From Bolinopsis microptera (Eukaryota; Ctenophora; Tentaculata; Lobata; Bolinopsidae): a DNA stretch of 64,000 nt. Below the pieces are notes generated by a model, which searched no databases, was not told the DNA's origin, and saw nothing but the letters and a program-made list of their open reading frames with translations. Every line of letters begins with the position of its first letter. Within the stretch, counting starts at the first letter, position 1. Location of the stretch: assembly GCF_026151205.1 (NCBI RefSeq), contig NC_087079.1, forward strand, positions 8,918,635-8,982,634, written 5' to 3'. Both the position numbers and the translations under genes were made by a program. Below, in pieces: positions 40,573 through 54,900 of this stretch.

Positions 40573-41647
40573 GTCCTGGTAGGTTGTAAACCTACAAGAG
40601 ATAACCGAAGAGGTCACGTCAGGATGCCTCAGGAGGTACCTGACGTTTATTAAAGTTTAAGTTACTATTTTAAGTTTAAAGTTACTATGAGTTCAAGGAG
40701 GAAAGTAACAGTTCCTGCTTGAACCTAGCAGGACCGGTGCTTTAATCAGCACTGTCAGTAAGACTTTTCGTTTCACTAATTTTTTCGGGGAAGGAGTATT
40801 GAGAAGCCAAGAGTGTTCCGCAGAAGCAATATTACGACTACGAGGCAATTGGATCTCATCCGACCTTTTGATTGTGTAATTCAATTAAAATTCCCTACCA
40901 GTCTGCAGGAGTGCAGGAGTAGGACTATATGAATATCAGTATATCTGTATATCTTTCGATGAGTCTTAATGCCTGGAAAAACAGTAAAGGCAAAGCTAAG
41001 GGGTTAGACTTAGGGGGTATAATAGTATTTTAGGCCATAGGGGGTAAATAGTATAGCGACTGCGAGTACAAATACAAATACAATGGCGGCGGTCGTTGTC
41101 ATACGTTGTATGACCCGCCGCGCACGAAGTGCGCGGCTCCCCCTGTAGCGTCGAAGACGCTACTATAGTGAAGCGACCGTGGGGGTCACCGCGTGATACA
41201 AGGCGGTCGTGCTTGCCAGCACTGTGAGTGTGATAAGTGCATATATTGATTCTGAACACATTGCAAAAGATATGATCTCGATTCATGAAGTTTGAAAGAA
41301 GTTACTGCAATGCACGCAATTTGGGCCTTGGGGAGTGTGCTTTCTGTTATTGGTTATGTGGAGATATAACCTGCACCTTTAGAAAAGTACCGGGGCGCCA
41401 TCTTAGTAGGGGGGCCGGGGGCGCCAAATCGTCGTTTGAATATGGGACAATTTGGAAAGACTTAACGATCTCGGGATAGGCTGTAAATGTAATTTTAATA
41501 ACCAAGTTTGATGGAAACATTTTAAGAATGTTATACAGACACAGTAACATTCTTACATTTTTGTGTATTGTGCTATATGCAATGTGGTACAACTAACAGG
41601 GATACCTATAACATAATTAGACGATCGCAATTAGAAAGTAAACTTAC

Positions 41648-41748
41648 AGGGGGTCAAGTTCAACTGGCTGAACAACTGAGGAGGAAGTGGCGGGGTTAGG
41701 ATTGGAGAAAGGAGGTGGGGATACGAAATCATCTTCAGAGTCGTTCAT
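41648..41748 (-). CDS. Isolated first exon within the TIR element
   Basis: A start codon at 41748 opens a 33-codon acidic, Pro/Ser-rich peptide (MNDSEDDFVSPPPFSNPNP onward) ending at a strong CT/GTAAGT donor in phase 2. A TATAAA-like sequence lies about 20 bp upstream (TTTTATAAAAC). No matching downstream exon was found to the left, so it may be the remnant of a transposon-encoded gene. No family recognised. Confidence 0.35.
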
Positions 41749-42383
41749 TTACTTTCAGTTTTATAAAAGGAGTCTAAATGAATCTGATAAGGGCGTAACT
41801 GAAATACCGAATATTTAATATGGCGCAGAGCTTAGAACTATAAGTATAAGAACTATAGACGCATAGCAACGGATGATGCGCAACGATCCAATGCGAAATA
41901 TTTAAAACCACATTTCAATCGATGCGCGTGAGTGCCTACAAATTTGCTTTTGGCGGAGATATAAACTGCGCCTTCAGCGAATTATTTATGTAGAATGAAC
42001 GACCGCCCTGACCCCACGTGCAAATAGATTAGAAATAAGAAGTTGCGTAGTTACCATGGTAACGAGGATTGTAACATGCACGTGCACGTGCAATAATTGT
42101 TTTGATACATGTTACGTATCCCAAATATCAGAGATATATATTTTTCCGCCTTCGGCGGCGCGCGCCTCGCGCGCGAAAAGTGGCATGCAACGTATGTCAA
42201 TGATTGTTTTAACGTCATTTTGATCGGTTTTGTTGATACTACGCTGTGTTTAGTACGAGCAACATTTTAATCGGCTGTATCTTTGGTTGTTACGGATATT
42301 TTTGACGCGATTTAAACTTACTAACAAAAAATACTATTACTATTAATCTATTAGCTTCCTCCCTATGACCACGGGTTTTCTAG

Positions 42384-44017
42384 TATAATTATAAACGCAC
42401 TCTAGAATCCAAATCTATAAAGTGCAATACGCAGCGAGTAACTGGAGCGCCATGGGTAGTTAGCAGTAGCAAATGGGCGAATTAAACACGTACTGTTTTA
42501 TCTTGAATAGTACTAGTACGAACCGTACCTTAGTACGGACCGTAGCACGTACCGTTTAATTTTATGTTGTGCAACTATGAGTATGACGCAACAAGTGGAT
42601 TTTACCCTTTTATGTAATTGCCTTTCTATGTCTATTATATGGCCTTTCAATTTTAATACGTATTGAACTTTAAGAAATAGTTTTCATTACCACCCACAAT
42701 CTTAATTGACGATGTTAATTCATCTCAGCTCGGCGCGGCACAGTAACCGAGTAACGCATATCGCGCTACAACCCACAATCCAGACCGCCACGACTGATGA
42801 CGTCATACAATTTAGCAGATTGGTTCGTTATTGTGAAAATATAGCCGTGTTAAAATTAAATACTTGGGGTTTGTAGTTGTACCAACACATGTTCGTTCAG
42901 TAAGTTGCTTTTTACTGTTTAGCTATTTATAAGCTTGGTTTTTCTGAAATGAATCAATGCATTATGGGTAAGTTTTCGAATGGAAGTAAGTTAATTATAA
43001 ATACTTTCAGGATGTCATCAGTGACTCATCACTCTCTTTTGAACAAAATTTATTCACAACAGGGTATTTGTGTTGATAAAGTCGTGATTGTGGAACATTT
43101 GACTTTGTAGTTTGTTTTCTAGCACACTATACCTTTTAAAGCCACAGCCGATAGATTTAAAATAGTGATATGTGACAAGAGAGACAATTGAATTACATTC
43201 GCATTGAAATCAAATCAATTTTTATCATTTTAAAGTTTTTATACCAAAAAAACGCAAGAACGTTTGTACTTTGTAATCTGGTTAAAATTACGCGTAAATG
43301 GCAATCTTATTATTTTTCCAAGTCTCAAACAGTATATGATTACAGCTGCTTTAAGCTTTATCATCCAGTAATCAAATTTTTAATTTAAACTTGAAAGGCT
43401 TATTTTATCAACATTGAAGTTGAACAGGACCCATTTTTACTCGTATCACATATTTCAGCATTGCTTAATAACTATACAGCTATTTTTAGCTAGGGATATC
43501 AATGTAGTTTAATTTATAACTGTGCTTGGTACATAACATTAACAATAACATTATGAAACTGGAAACAATCTTTTAAAATTCCTCAAAACATGCAACAAAA
43601 CATATAGAAGTATTACTGACTAAGGGCGATTAAGATTCTGCTTCTAAAAGAAAATCTATCTTATTTACAATGGTTTAGATTACACGAGGCACTGTTACAA
43701 AAATCAGAGGTTATATATAACAAATGTTCGGATGCGCTTCTTCAATCATTCCGATGAAATTATTCACCCATTATTTCAGTACAAAAATATTAGCATGAAA
43801 CCCCCAACATATCTAAAAGATCTGTTTTAGCCCATATTACCAGTATTTTACCATCACCAGGATGGTCTTTAAGTTTTAGCGTTAACGTAAAGTAGAAAAT
43901 ACTGAATAGTCAGATTGTCTGTTCTCGCTATCAAGCTCTTTTATAGCACATTTTACGGAAACTAAAGGTTGAAAAGGCGGGTAACACGTTAAATCGAGCT
44001 CCCATTGCACTCAAAGG
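42384..44017. other. Intergenic, no gene seen
   Basis: AT-rich sequence between the TIR element and the 3' end of the NEK-like gene. No exon-like open frames with good splice sites were recognised. Confidence 0.45.
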
Positions 44018-47000
44018 TCACTCGTCTGCAAAGAACTCATCCACAATCAGACAAATCTCTAGTTTATCAGGCCCAGCAATTCGCTCCAAGTTTTTCCTGA
44101 AAATGTGAGTTTTATAATTCTATTAATTATAAATAATATGAATATTATAGTAACATGGCGTTTTTGTTTCAATCCAGCGTTATGACTTATGAATATCATT
44201 ATCTTGACTAAAACGAAATTAAAGAAATTTCGTTTTTATTTGCGTAACGTATTCAGTATTGAATATTGATCTGACACGCACGGATTAAACAGGTAAGTGT
44301 ATTTTTGATAACATTTCACGTATTTCATGTCAGATTTAGGAAAAAGGCGTGCCGTGATGCATGCGGGACAATTCATTTTTTCATTCAATCTAATATCGAC
44401 CTTTCATTACTTTTATCAACATTATTTTCTTTCTATCTAAATATCACTATATACTTATATTAACAGAATGGAGTACTGAGGGTCAATATTCCCGTCGGCG
44501 ATCTCAGATTGTTTTATTTTCTGATCTATCATTATTTATATCTAAAATCGGTTGATTAAAACTAATCCTTTTCTAAGGACTGGTTTAGGTTACGCACTAT
44601 ATTCAAGAAAATTCCCCTTTCTTAGAACAATTCATAGATAAGAGCACTTTTCTGGCCACTACACCAAAAGCCTGCAACACTCCCAATTTGGTCTAAATAC
44701 GAACCACTAAAGTGAAATTAAAATATAAAAGTGGAAATACTAAAGTGAAATGAAAATGTGAAAGTGGAACTACTAAAGTGAAATGAAAATGTGAAATGAA
44801 AGGTTCACATACACAAAAGTGTCGTGACTGTCGTAGTTGTCTTCGAATTCTTGGCATACCACTTGCACATCCCTGAACAGTGCTGGTCCTGTAGGAAAAT
44901 TAATATTGATAAACAGCAAGAAACTCGACTTTTACTTATTTAAACTTGCATTTAATTGTAATTCTAACAGTATATTTCCATTGAAATAGATATTATCTAA
45001 TCCCAAAACTTGACCATTTATTTTAATTTTATATTTTTTGTAAAATGAACTGTCAAAAAATGTTTCTAAGCCACTCCCAAAAATTGCTAAATTCTTTAAT
45101 ATTTAAAAACTTAACCGTTGAACTTGAATATCCACCGTCGTCAGAAAATGAACTGTCAAAGGGTCTTTTAAAAGTTCACAAATTGATTTAATCAGCTGAT
45201 CTTTAAAGATTGTAATAATAGGAAGTTGCTGTCCTCTTTGAAAATTCAACAAAATCTGTTTGACACAGCCTACACACATGGAAAAAGTTAAAGTTGAAAG
45301 GATCTTCAAATAGTTGGAGTGTAAAGGGTCTTCAAATATTTGCTGCTCCCTATCATCATAGGCTATAGTTCATATGTTCGCCGACAATGATCCAGATTCG
45401 CAGCTATCGTTCAAGCCCTAGCTGGTACTGGTGGTGGTACAGCAGTGACTTGGCTTATATCTTGTTCAAGCCAGACATATTTGCAAAATATCAAACTTTA
45501 ACGGCCTCAATTCAATTGAAGCATTAGAAAAATACTGCTAGGCTGCCAGTATAAGTCTCTATGAAGTGTTCTATTAAGCTATAGGAATGTTCTTGAATTT
45601 AGTGCTCACACATTATAAAACCTTATATCTGACAGGTATATTTAACTTGAAGTTGTGATTGGTAAAGATGGTGCTCCGATCAAATACCCCACTTTGCAAT
45701 GACTTTGTGACCGAATTAATCATATTTGTCATGGGGGCATGTACCACGATCGGGGAACCTAATCAGTCATTACCTTGAAGCCGAGCTGTTGAGAGAAAAA
45801 TGTCATTTGCATGATACAGTATAGACATCGCGAATTGTGATATAATTATCCAAGCTTGGCCTTCGTCTTCGATACGAACCGAAAGCACGTACTATAGGTA
45901 TAGTACGTGCTATTATAGTACCTGACACGTGTTATAGCTTCTTACCTACCTCGTATTAAAAGGTTCGTACTGTTAAAAGGTTCGTACTGTTAAAAGATTC
46001 GTACTATTAAAAGGGTTGCGGGTGAGTATAGCTTGATTGGCCATTCAGCATCTTAAACCGTCATCGTGAAATTTCATTATCCATAGTATATTTTGTAATA
46101 ATTGTGCGACTACTTTGGAGTTGTTTTATTTAAACAAACATTAAACAATTCACATAAAATCTTCGAGAAATATTGCCTAGCGACGAGTTTATCGCTTGAA
46201 CTTTACCTTCATGTTTAATCATACAATTATTAATTAATTTAGAACTTACCGAGGGTATTAACACAGAACTGCCGTAAAGCTGCAATGTTACCCGCGCTCG
46301 TTGGAATAACGTAGTCCTCAACAAACTCTTCATCCTCCTCTGATAGGGCATTTAATGTTACATGAGCTGGTTTACGAAGCACCCAAATTTGACATAAAGT
46401 CACGCCAAACTTTATTAAATACGACAGGGTTGGTTAAACAGTCTTGTCTGGGGAGTGCTACTGTCACTGCTGTAACAATTTACTTGTCCAGTTAAGGATT
46501 AATTGATGCCAACCTTCTTCGATGTTGTCAAGGGCCACTTTTGCGCTCTTCATGGCCATCTCGAATATTGCCGCGTCCTCCTCGTCTGAATCAGCATCGT
46601 TTTCTTCCTGCATCGACTAATTGGTCAGGTCATTAGATGATTGATAGTCATACGATCTGCTGTCTCAGCAATAAATGAAAATAAACCCTATAAATCCAAA
46701 ACAGTTTGTCCAGGGCCAAATGAACATGAGCCGGGGTGTCAAGCCAACCAACACCTCTCCCACTGAAGTCTCGCTACTTTAATGAAATGAATGAATGGTG
46801 TGACCCTGGCAAGCTAGTGGCCGAAGTCCCGATCTTAGTTTCATTTGCAGCCACAGTCCTATCGATATAAATTTAACTGCAGCACAGTCGGGACGCAACT
46901 CCAGTCGTATGTAGTTTCCTACCCTTCAGTTTTGAAATATAGTTTTAGTTTAATTGCAGGGGTAAAGGCACGGTTAAGTCTTTAAAACTGGAGGTGAAAT

Positions 47001-48928
47001 GTCGGGAGGATGTAATGAGAGCCACTATCAATCTATCATTTGGTGGCTGACAGCTACCCGTCTGCAGTTTGGAAATATGTACTTGCCCGAGCGGAGTTCA
47101 AACTCGTTGTATATTGTGATAAGATTATGTAGTGTCGGAGGATGATTTAACGTAGGAGCTGGTAAAAATATGTCGAACAGCAACCCCGATGATTGGTCGA
47201 AAATAATCGTTGTAGCCTCCATATATTTGTAACTGATTCGTAACCCAGCTACGAAAGGAATCATTAAATGTCAGTTAGTTTTAGTACTCACGCCTGGGGC
47301 AGTGATGTCCGGTATATCCTCAACATTTTCAAAGTCAGGGATTTCATCGTAATCTTCGAAATCATCCGAATATTGGAATTCATCATCTTCCTGTAATGAA
47401 AGGATGATATTTTCTTGGATACGAATTTGAGCATATATATTATATAAGTTATATATCGTGACTGGATCATTTGAGATGTTATAGGAAAAAACAAATGTCA
47501 GAAAGAAAGAAAGGAGACCAATTTATTACAGCCGAACCGAACTTTACTGAACCCATGAAATTTCGGTCGTTCATTCATATAAGAATATGCTATTTCCCTA
47601 TATGAGATAGAGACCCCTTCAATTAGTAACGTAATTTTAGTATAAATGATAAATGTATTTTTCAGCTTCATCTGAAATTAGGCGTAAGATATCAAAGCGT
47701 TCGAAGATTGTCCAATCAATAAAAACGTGATATTGCTCTGTACGACGTACGTGTTCAATTAATTTGACATTTCTTTAATTTATTTGTCAGAAAGGTAATG
47801 AACTTCATTCAAGCTCAATCTTTAAATGGGTCATCTCATTCACAAATTAAAACCATTCTCATACATCACGAACATGAAATTCTCAGATAAGCATGAAAAG
47901 TTTGAAAAAAAAGTTCACAAAAGAAAAATAATTCAATAACCTCATCATACTGATCCTCCTCTGTATCGTTGTCTGTTTTCTCTGAAATTATTTCATTTCA
48001 AATAACCAACTGATCGAATATTAATAATTATATAAGTAAATTATCACCAAGAAAAGTTTTCGATCAAGAATATATCAGAATAATGATACATAATTTAAAG
48101 TTCAGTACCAGGTACGTTGGGGAACTGGTTGTCAGGAACATCGTCTAGATTCAGGTCCAGATTATCTTCTATCGTAGCATTTTGATCTACGATAAACCCG
48201 ATTGTGCCTACAAAAAATTCAACAAATAAATTCTATCAGGAATCTTCAGACAAATCTTAAGTTGTCTAATATTAACTGTTTGGGACCTAATTTGAACTGA
48301 ACTTCTCGGTCTCCCCATATGACACATCAATAAGACATTTTGATAATAGGCGATTTCGTGAAACGATCTTGGTAATCAAGGACAATATCAGGATTCAGGT
48401 ATTTTTGAGCTATAAAGCGATATGGTATTGGTCAAAACTGTCAGCGAAGATTGGAGACAAAGATTATGAATTTTGCGACACGAAGCAGTCGATTATATCC
48501 GAAAATGACAGGCACTCGATCTCAGGTGCACTTTCATACACTGCTGAGATGATTGATTGGTTAATTTTCAGACAGTTTATATCTAATTTTGGTGGCAATT
48601 TTGGTGGCTTGTTATTTTTAGATTATTGTTCGCCCATGATCATATTGTCTAGAGCAATTATTCCTTTAGTTAGAACGGGTAATACTAATAGTGAGTGTGC
48701 GTCATTATAATGGGTTCGAACAGGAATAATGACATGTTATAGTTATTTCGCGACCACTAAGTGCCACAAGACTATAAATAAAGTGGTGCCTCTTAACATT
48801 CTCCGGCACTGCTCACCAGGAGTGGTGGTGATAAGTTTATTTTCTTCTTCGTTAAAAGCACCCTCGATCTCCTCCGGGATGAAGCCGTGTGTTTCCCCTG
48901 GACCAGCAACTGACCATCCAACTGCCAC
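44018..48928 (-). CDS. NEK-like gene, acidic C-terminal exons
   Basis: Eight exons from 48928 down to the stop at 44018. Exons 47981, 47390 and 46607 encode strongly acidic stretches (for example [17 protein letters not shown] and [19 protein letters not shown]). The final exons encode [18 protein letters not shown] and, last, [20 protein letters not shown], reminiscent of the conserved C-terminal helices of NEK1-type kinases. The donor of the penultimate exon was placed at GT/GTATGT (44812) because only this restores the frame into the last exon. Confidence 0.75.
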
Positions 48929-51900
48929 CTGCAATTTCTAAAGAATAATGTTTGTTTATTTGTTTTGGGACCAGTTTTTGGTACACCGGCCAATGTTTAC
49001 AAAATCATATGATACATAACAATATAATTTTGTGAATATGAGATTTGAAAATTATGATGTAACCTTTTATGTTTATTCATTTTTTAAAAACCAATTAATT
49101 CCCGATTAAAATCTTCGGGTATGATGACTACTACTACTACTACTATGTCGGAGCTAAGTCCGATCTACGCCAGAAAACCCCCTCCATATATCCCTGTCCC
49201 GCATCAGGGTTCGCAGTTCCTCTTTAGAGTTTGTCCCAACTTCCTTCAGTAACATAGACAAGTAGCTTTGTCTTGGTCGGCCTTGCTGTGCTCTACCGTG
49301 CGTAGGTTCCCATAAGACTAAATCACTGGCAAGTAGCTCAGGATGTCGGATGCAGTGTCCCGCCATTTTTAATCTCCTGCTTCGTAACTTGTTTGACAGC
49401 CTTGGGAGGCTACCATACAGAGTTATATTGCTGACCTTGTCCTTCCATGAGATACCCAGCACCATACGCAACATCTTTGTGTATGTCCCGTCCAAACTTT
49501 TCTCTTGAGCCTTTGTCAGTGTCCAGGTTTCTGATCCGTAGAGCAGTACTGATTCACAAGCCGCTATGAACAATCTAATCTTTAGGCTCTTTGAGAGTTT
49601 GGATTTCCAGATATCCTTCAGTCTATGTAGGGCACCCCACGCTTTTCCCTTTCTAACCCTTATCTCCCTATCTGTGCTCTCAATCCAGGAGCCTAAGTAG
49701 ATGAAATCATCTACATTTTCTATGGCTTCCCCGGATCGACTTTGTAGGTCGCTAGATCGATCCTCCATATTCAGTGTCATGACCTTGGTCTTGCCTTCGT
49801 TTATGTGTAGTCCCACGCTTGCTGCCGCCGATTCTACTCTGAGCAGGAACTCGTTAGACTTGTCCATGTCCTCAGATATAAGTGCTATATCATCTGCAAA
49901 GTCCACATCGGTGATGATCTTGGGCCCCACTCTTCTGCTTTTTCTACGTTCGAGGGTGAGTCCAAGTCGCTCCGCATCATCGCCTATGGCTTGCCTCATA
50001 CAGTAGTCGATGACTATTGCAAAGAGGTAAGGTGCTAAGGTATCACCCTGTAACACACCTGCAAGTATCTCGAACAATTCAGTTTCTCCGTCTGGAGTTA
50101 GGACTTTGGCCATTGTCTTCTCGTACATGAGCCGTATAAGCTGCACGATTTTGACTGGAATGCCGTAAGCTTCTAGAATCTTTAGCATTAGGTAGCATTA
50201 GGTATGATGAGGTACACGACAAAAGGGACAAATCATGGGGCGTGGGCCTTCATCAGAATCTAGATATAACATTCTTAGATTTGGACATTGTAAGATGGGT
50301 TTCCGATTCCAGCTAAAATATTTCATTAATTGAAGTAAGATTTAACCAATTTCTGGCTATTGCATGTTTTGAACATCTTTATATTTATGGTTATGTTTAT
50401 CAGTACACCTACGATTTTAGCGGCAGCATTTGTCCGTAAGCGCATTAAAAATCAGTGATAGGTATTACAGCTAACAGATAACATATTCATGATATTGAGT
50501 TATAGTTAGCAAACTAGTTCAAATCCCTTTCTTAGAAAATCCTTAATCGCACCACGTTATTATCAAGTAATTGCGTCACGAGGAGGGATCACAAGACTAA
50601 GTCTGTTATAAATATATCCGGCAGAAAATGGAAAAGAGAATATCCGGTAGAAAGAATAATTAAAATAAAATATAGTTGTTCGTACTTGTCCTGGAAGAAG
50701 TTCCTGTTGATCTTGTATCGCTTGAAAGGGAGCTTTCAGTGTTCCAGTTTCTGCAGGGGCATTTCTTGATTAGCGTTTAAATTTCCCTTTGATATTTTTT
50801 TGACAAGGAATTAGGAGGACAACTGTTTTTAGAAGTAGAGATGATGTAAATGCCATTATTCTTGATTTGATTCGATTTAATTTGACAATTTCTCTGATAC
50901 CCACGCTCCACATTATTTCTGCCAAAATCAAAATGGTCTCACTTTTCAATCAGTTTCCACATGTCAAAACTATCAAATTTTGACCGGTGTTATGTAGGTC
51001 AATTTCAAAGCCAATTTTAAGAAACCTCTCTCAACGATAGTAGAACAAACAATTGTTTAATGAAATAGAAGACAAGGATTCTAACCTGATAGCCCGATAT
51101 CAATGGTATTTCCCACTTGTGGCATACCAGCGCCCCAACTTTCAAGTACCTCCGGAAGCTTGCCTGAGAGCTCATTTTCCTGAGAATCAGAGAGGGGATC
51201 TTGAGGAACAGGTACTTGGCAGGTCAGGTCCGGAAGAGGTGTTATGTTACCTTCACCACCCTCTCTGTGGGACATTGTTCTTTATCAAAGAGTTTTAAAA
51301 GAGTTTTAAAAGATTTACAAAGAGTTTACAAAGAGTTTACAAAGAGTTTACAAAGATTTTACAAAGAGTTTAAAGAGAGTTTATAAGGAGTTTGCAGATT
51401 ACACAAATTGCAGCAATGGTCATGTCATCATAGAATCTATAAGTATCAAATCGTGTTGAATATACCACTAAAGCACCTCACAAATATCAACGCAGTTATT
51501 GATAAGAGCGATTTAAAGTTTAAACCATTTCACAGATTTTTTGTCTGATTAATTATCTAGCGACTGTAACTCAAACATATGCAATAAAAATGGTTAGTTA
51601 CCTTTTCAGAATACTGTCAGCGTTCATAGGAGAAGTAATGTGGATTGGGACCTCCACCGTTTTGATCAGAGATCCATCTACCTCAACACTTTCTTCTGAT
51701 ATACTGCCTTTAGAAACTTCTAGCAGCTTAATGGAATTTTTGGTATTTGTGGTTCGTGATTTGTTGCCGTTGGCTTTGGGAATGCGAAATAGGGGTGTTG
51801 AAGGTGGTTTAGCGTAAGTCCTACTGTCAACATTACTGTTTGAAAATGTGGGAGAAGAAGATTTGGGAGCAAATGGTGCTGGCTCGCGTTTAGGTAATTC

Positions 51901-54900
51901 AATAGTCCCCATGCTATGCTGGGTTGATGGTGACGACACTTTACTGTTAGGAACAGCAACAACTTCGTGAGTTACTGGAGGGGCAGGTAGAGGGATTGGA
52001 ACGACTTCCCGTGGTGGTGTGAAGACACGTGGGGGTGTGAAGACACGTGGGGGTGTGAAGACACGTGGAACTGGAGCGGGGGGAGGTTGGTAATGAGAGG
52101 CAGGTGGTCCTGGAGAGGAACCTCTGTTGTCAGACGTTTGGTATTCGGTCATAAACACCTTCTTGTCTTGATTCAGGAAACTGAAAGGCAACAGCATCAC
52201 AAATTTTGCCATATTTTACCCATGAGTAATTGGTCTATCAGTTCTGCAAGCAATACGTAAGAATTATAAATAGTAAAACGTCTGGTAGGGCCGGAGTTCC
52301 ACGGTAAACGGTTCCTATCACAGATAGATCCAAACTTCGTTAGCTTTTACCCCTCTTTTTAATCTAACCATTGCCAGGACAGACATTAAGTCATCTTTAA
52401 GTGGAAATAGTTAATCGGCCACATTGCCAATATGTACATTATAAGCAACAGTTTCTGATATTAGTTACCAGATTTTAACGGTACGTCATTTATTTCTCAG
52501 GTTTCATTATATTTAGATGTATAACGATTATATTTTCAAACCATGTAAAAAGTGTATTCAAGATCTCGCGCTACATACCTTCTTGGCGAAGCCTGTGCAG
52601 GAGGAGGTGGTTCTTCTCTCCGGATAGTCGGGGGACTGTATCCTATCAGAGCATTGTGTTTTAAGATGGGCGGCAGATCATCTGCAGGTCTGAAGGGGTC
52701 CTGCAGTCTACCAGGGGCTACTGATGTGCTATCTTGGTTAAGAGACAAATATCAATTCGTGTTGAGTTTGGGGTGATACTAAGCGCATTTCAGTTCACAA
52801 TGAACATTGCGGCTTGCGCAGGTTCAACGTGTGTAACCGTGATGATTAAACAATATTGTTTCAATAACAAAGAAAACATTTTTCTGTTTTAGGACACGAT
52901 ACACCTAACGAACAGAGCTAGTTATTAAAATAATAGAATTATATACCTTTATTATATTTTTATAGCTCATGTGAACTGTTCAACTTCATGTCAGCCACAA
53001 ACCTGGTCTATAATTAGAAGGAACAATCTCGTCGGGTAGTTTCTTAACATCTTCAGCTTCTTGAGATTCTGCTGTGCTCTTTTTCTTCTTTTTCTTCTTG
53101 GTAACCTTCGAATCTGGGACAAGAAAATTGTTTAATTTCAAAATGGTGGGACGTCACCCGCCCAGGCATTCCCCCAGCAAATCCACACATGCATGCTAAT
53201 GTCATCAATAATTTGGGTTTGTAAACATTATCGTCATGTCAATAACCGCGATTGGATGAACTTTTAAAATTAATTTCCTGACGAACATATTCTTTGATTT
53301 GATTTTGTGAACACTGTAATTACTCATGAGATCGTGCACGTACATCTCAGCTGCGCACGTGCACATCTTAGCTCCGCCAGTGGCCGGCTCTACTGTTAAT
53401 TCTTAATTATTCGTCAGTTGTAATCAAACCAAAAAAGGTGCACTTAAACATGCACTGGTCCATCAATTTAACGTGAACCCACTATATCCCAAAACGATAT
53501 AGTTACAATAAAACATCACGATTCAGCCTGGCACGAGATACCGAGCTTTTTTAATCATTAATCACCCCACGAAATACCAAGTGTTTTTGTTCATTACTTT
53601 CATCCCTATCTTAGACGGGTTTTCTGGGGCTTTGCTGTATTAATTCGTACGAGACTTCATTTTACCGACTTATTATACAACCTTCGAGCAGATTTAAGTG
53701 CAAATATTGGTCATCCGATGTTGAATTTGGCGAGAAGGTTAAATCCCGGGTTTACGAGAATCTGACAGTTCGTCGGAAATTATACGCTGAGGAGAGGCCT
53801 GACAAGCTGTTCATATTGACATTAGTTTAATTTGAATCGAATTTTTCTTGAAGCAGCAGGAGTAGCACATTGCAATTTTAACACCACTGTCATTATTAAG
53901 TCTACCAGTGGTATCTAATAGAATATTTTATCGTTCATGTCGAATAAAGTCGATAAAATCACGCCAACGCGTTAACGCTTGACTGCCAGTGCCTTTAACC
54001 TCCAAATTCGGGAAACGGTTTAAGTCGATTTTTCCATCAACTGTTCACTTTGATTTTTAACAATTTATACAGTTGATCATCAAAGCTGTTAGATTTGTTT
54101 TCTGAGGCTGTATTACATTAATTCTTTCATCTATGGAAATAAGAGGTCTGACTTTCATCTTTTAGTGGTGTATGATATTCACCGTTTTCAAAAGATTTCG
54201 CAGGGCAGTATCCAAATACTTTCTGCTGGAAATTGGAATCGGTTCAAAAGAAAAAACCGGTAACAAAACGAAATTCCCTAAATTTATCAAGAACTTCCCG
54301 TTCGAAATATTTTCCCGTTTTCTTTTTGCTTTCTGTGATTCATAGCTAAACAATAAACATATGTTTCTATCCTATATAACACAATGTTTAATCAAACAAA
54401 ACCCATTATGCTTAAAACCTTAAATATTTTCTTAAAATGTTTACTTGAATTTCCAGTGGACTTCTTGGGCTTCTTCACGGCTCCCCTTAAGTTGTTAGCA
54501 CCAAAGTTAACCACACTGGGTCGGGCCGTTACTCGTCGGTTCTTGTTGTTGATACCCGGCTTTCCTCTTTTAGCTGGGTGAGCCGACCTGAACGACCATA
54601 AGTTAGATCAGATTATACCATAACGTTAGACCATAAGTTAGAGTGTTAGACCAAGAATCGAGCTCGATTTGAAAATTGCGTGCAAGCTATACACAAATAA
54701 AAGCCAATATTGAGCTTTATTCGTATGTGCTTTATTCGTATGAGCTTTATCCGTATGTGAGATTCGGAGTATAAAACATTTCCCCATATCGAAAAATTAT
54801 CTGTAATTGAGTTTCTAAATCTTTCGAGTCTAGTGACAAGACTTGTTTCCCTTGAAGATCCTTCAACTAAGAAGGTAAACAAAACATGACCATGAAAAGT

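Larger units (their letters stand above)
39541..42383. mobile_element. Degenerate 2.8-kb DNA transposon with terminal inverted repeats and TA duplication
   Basis: Ends are CTAGAAAACCCGTAGTCA and the complement of TGACCACGGGTTTTCTAG, flanked by TA on both sides (39539-39540, 42384-42385). The similarity continues inward imperfectly for several hundred bases (AAAACCGATCAAAATT on the left against ATTTTGATCGGTTTT on the right; the CACGTGGG / CCCACGTG blocks). No intact transposase frame is visible. Inside are copies of the GC-rich dispersed repeat and one gene-like first exon at 41648-41748. Confidence 0.6.

Noticed and set aside
44809-44812. Donor at TAT/GTGAAC for the penultimate NEK exon
   Set aside because: It leads to a premature stop in the last exon; the GTATGT donor four bases earlier keeps the frame.
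49701-50006. Plus-strand frame over the LINE
   Set aside because: It is the antisense shadow of the reverse transcriptase frame.
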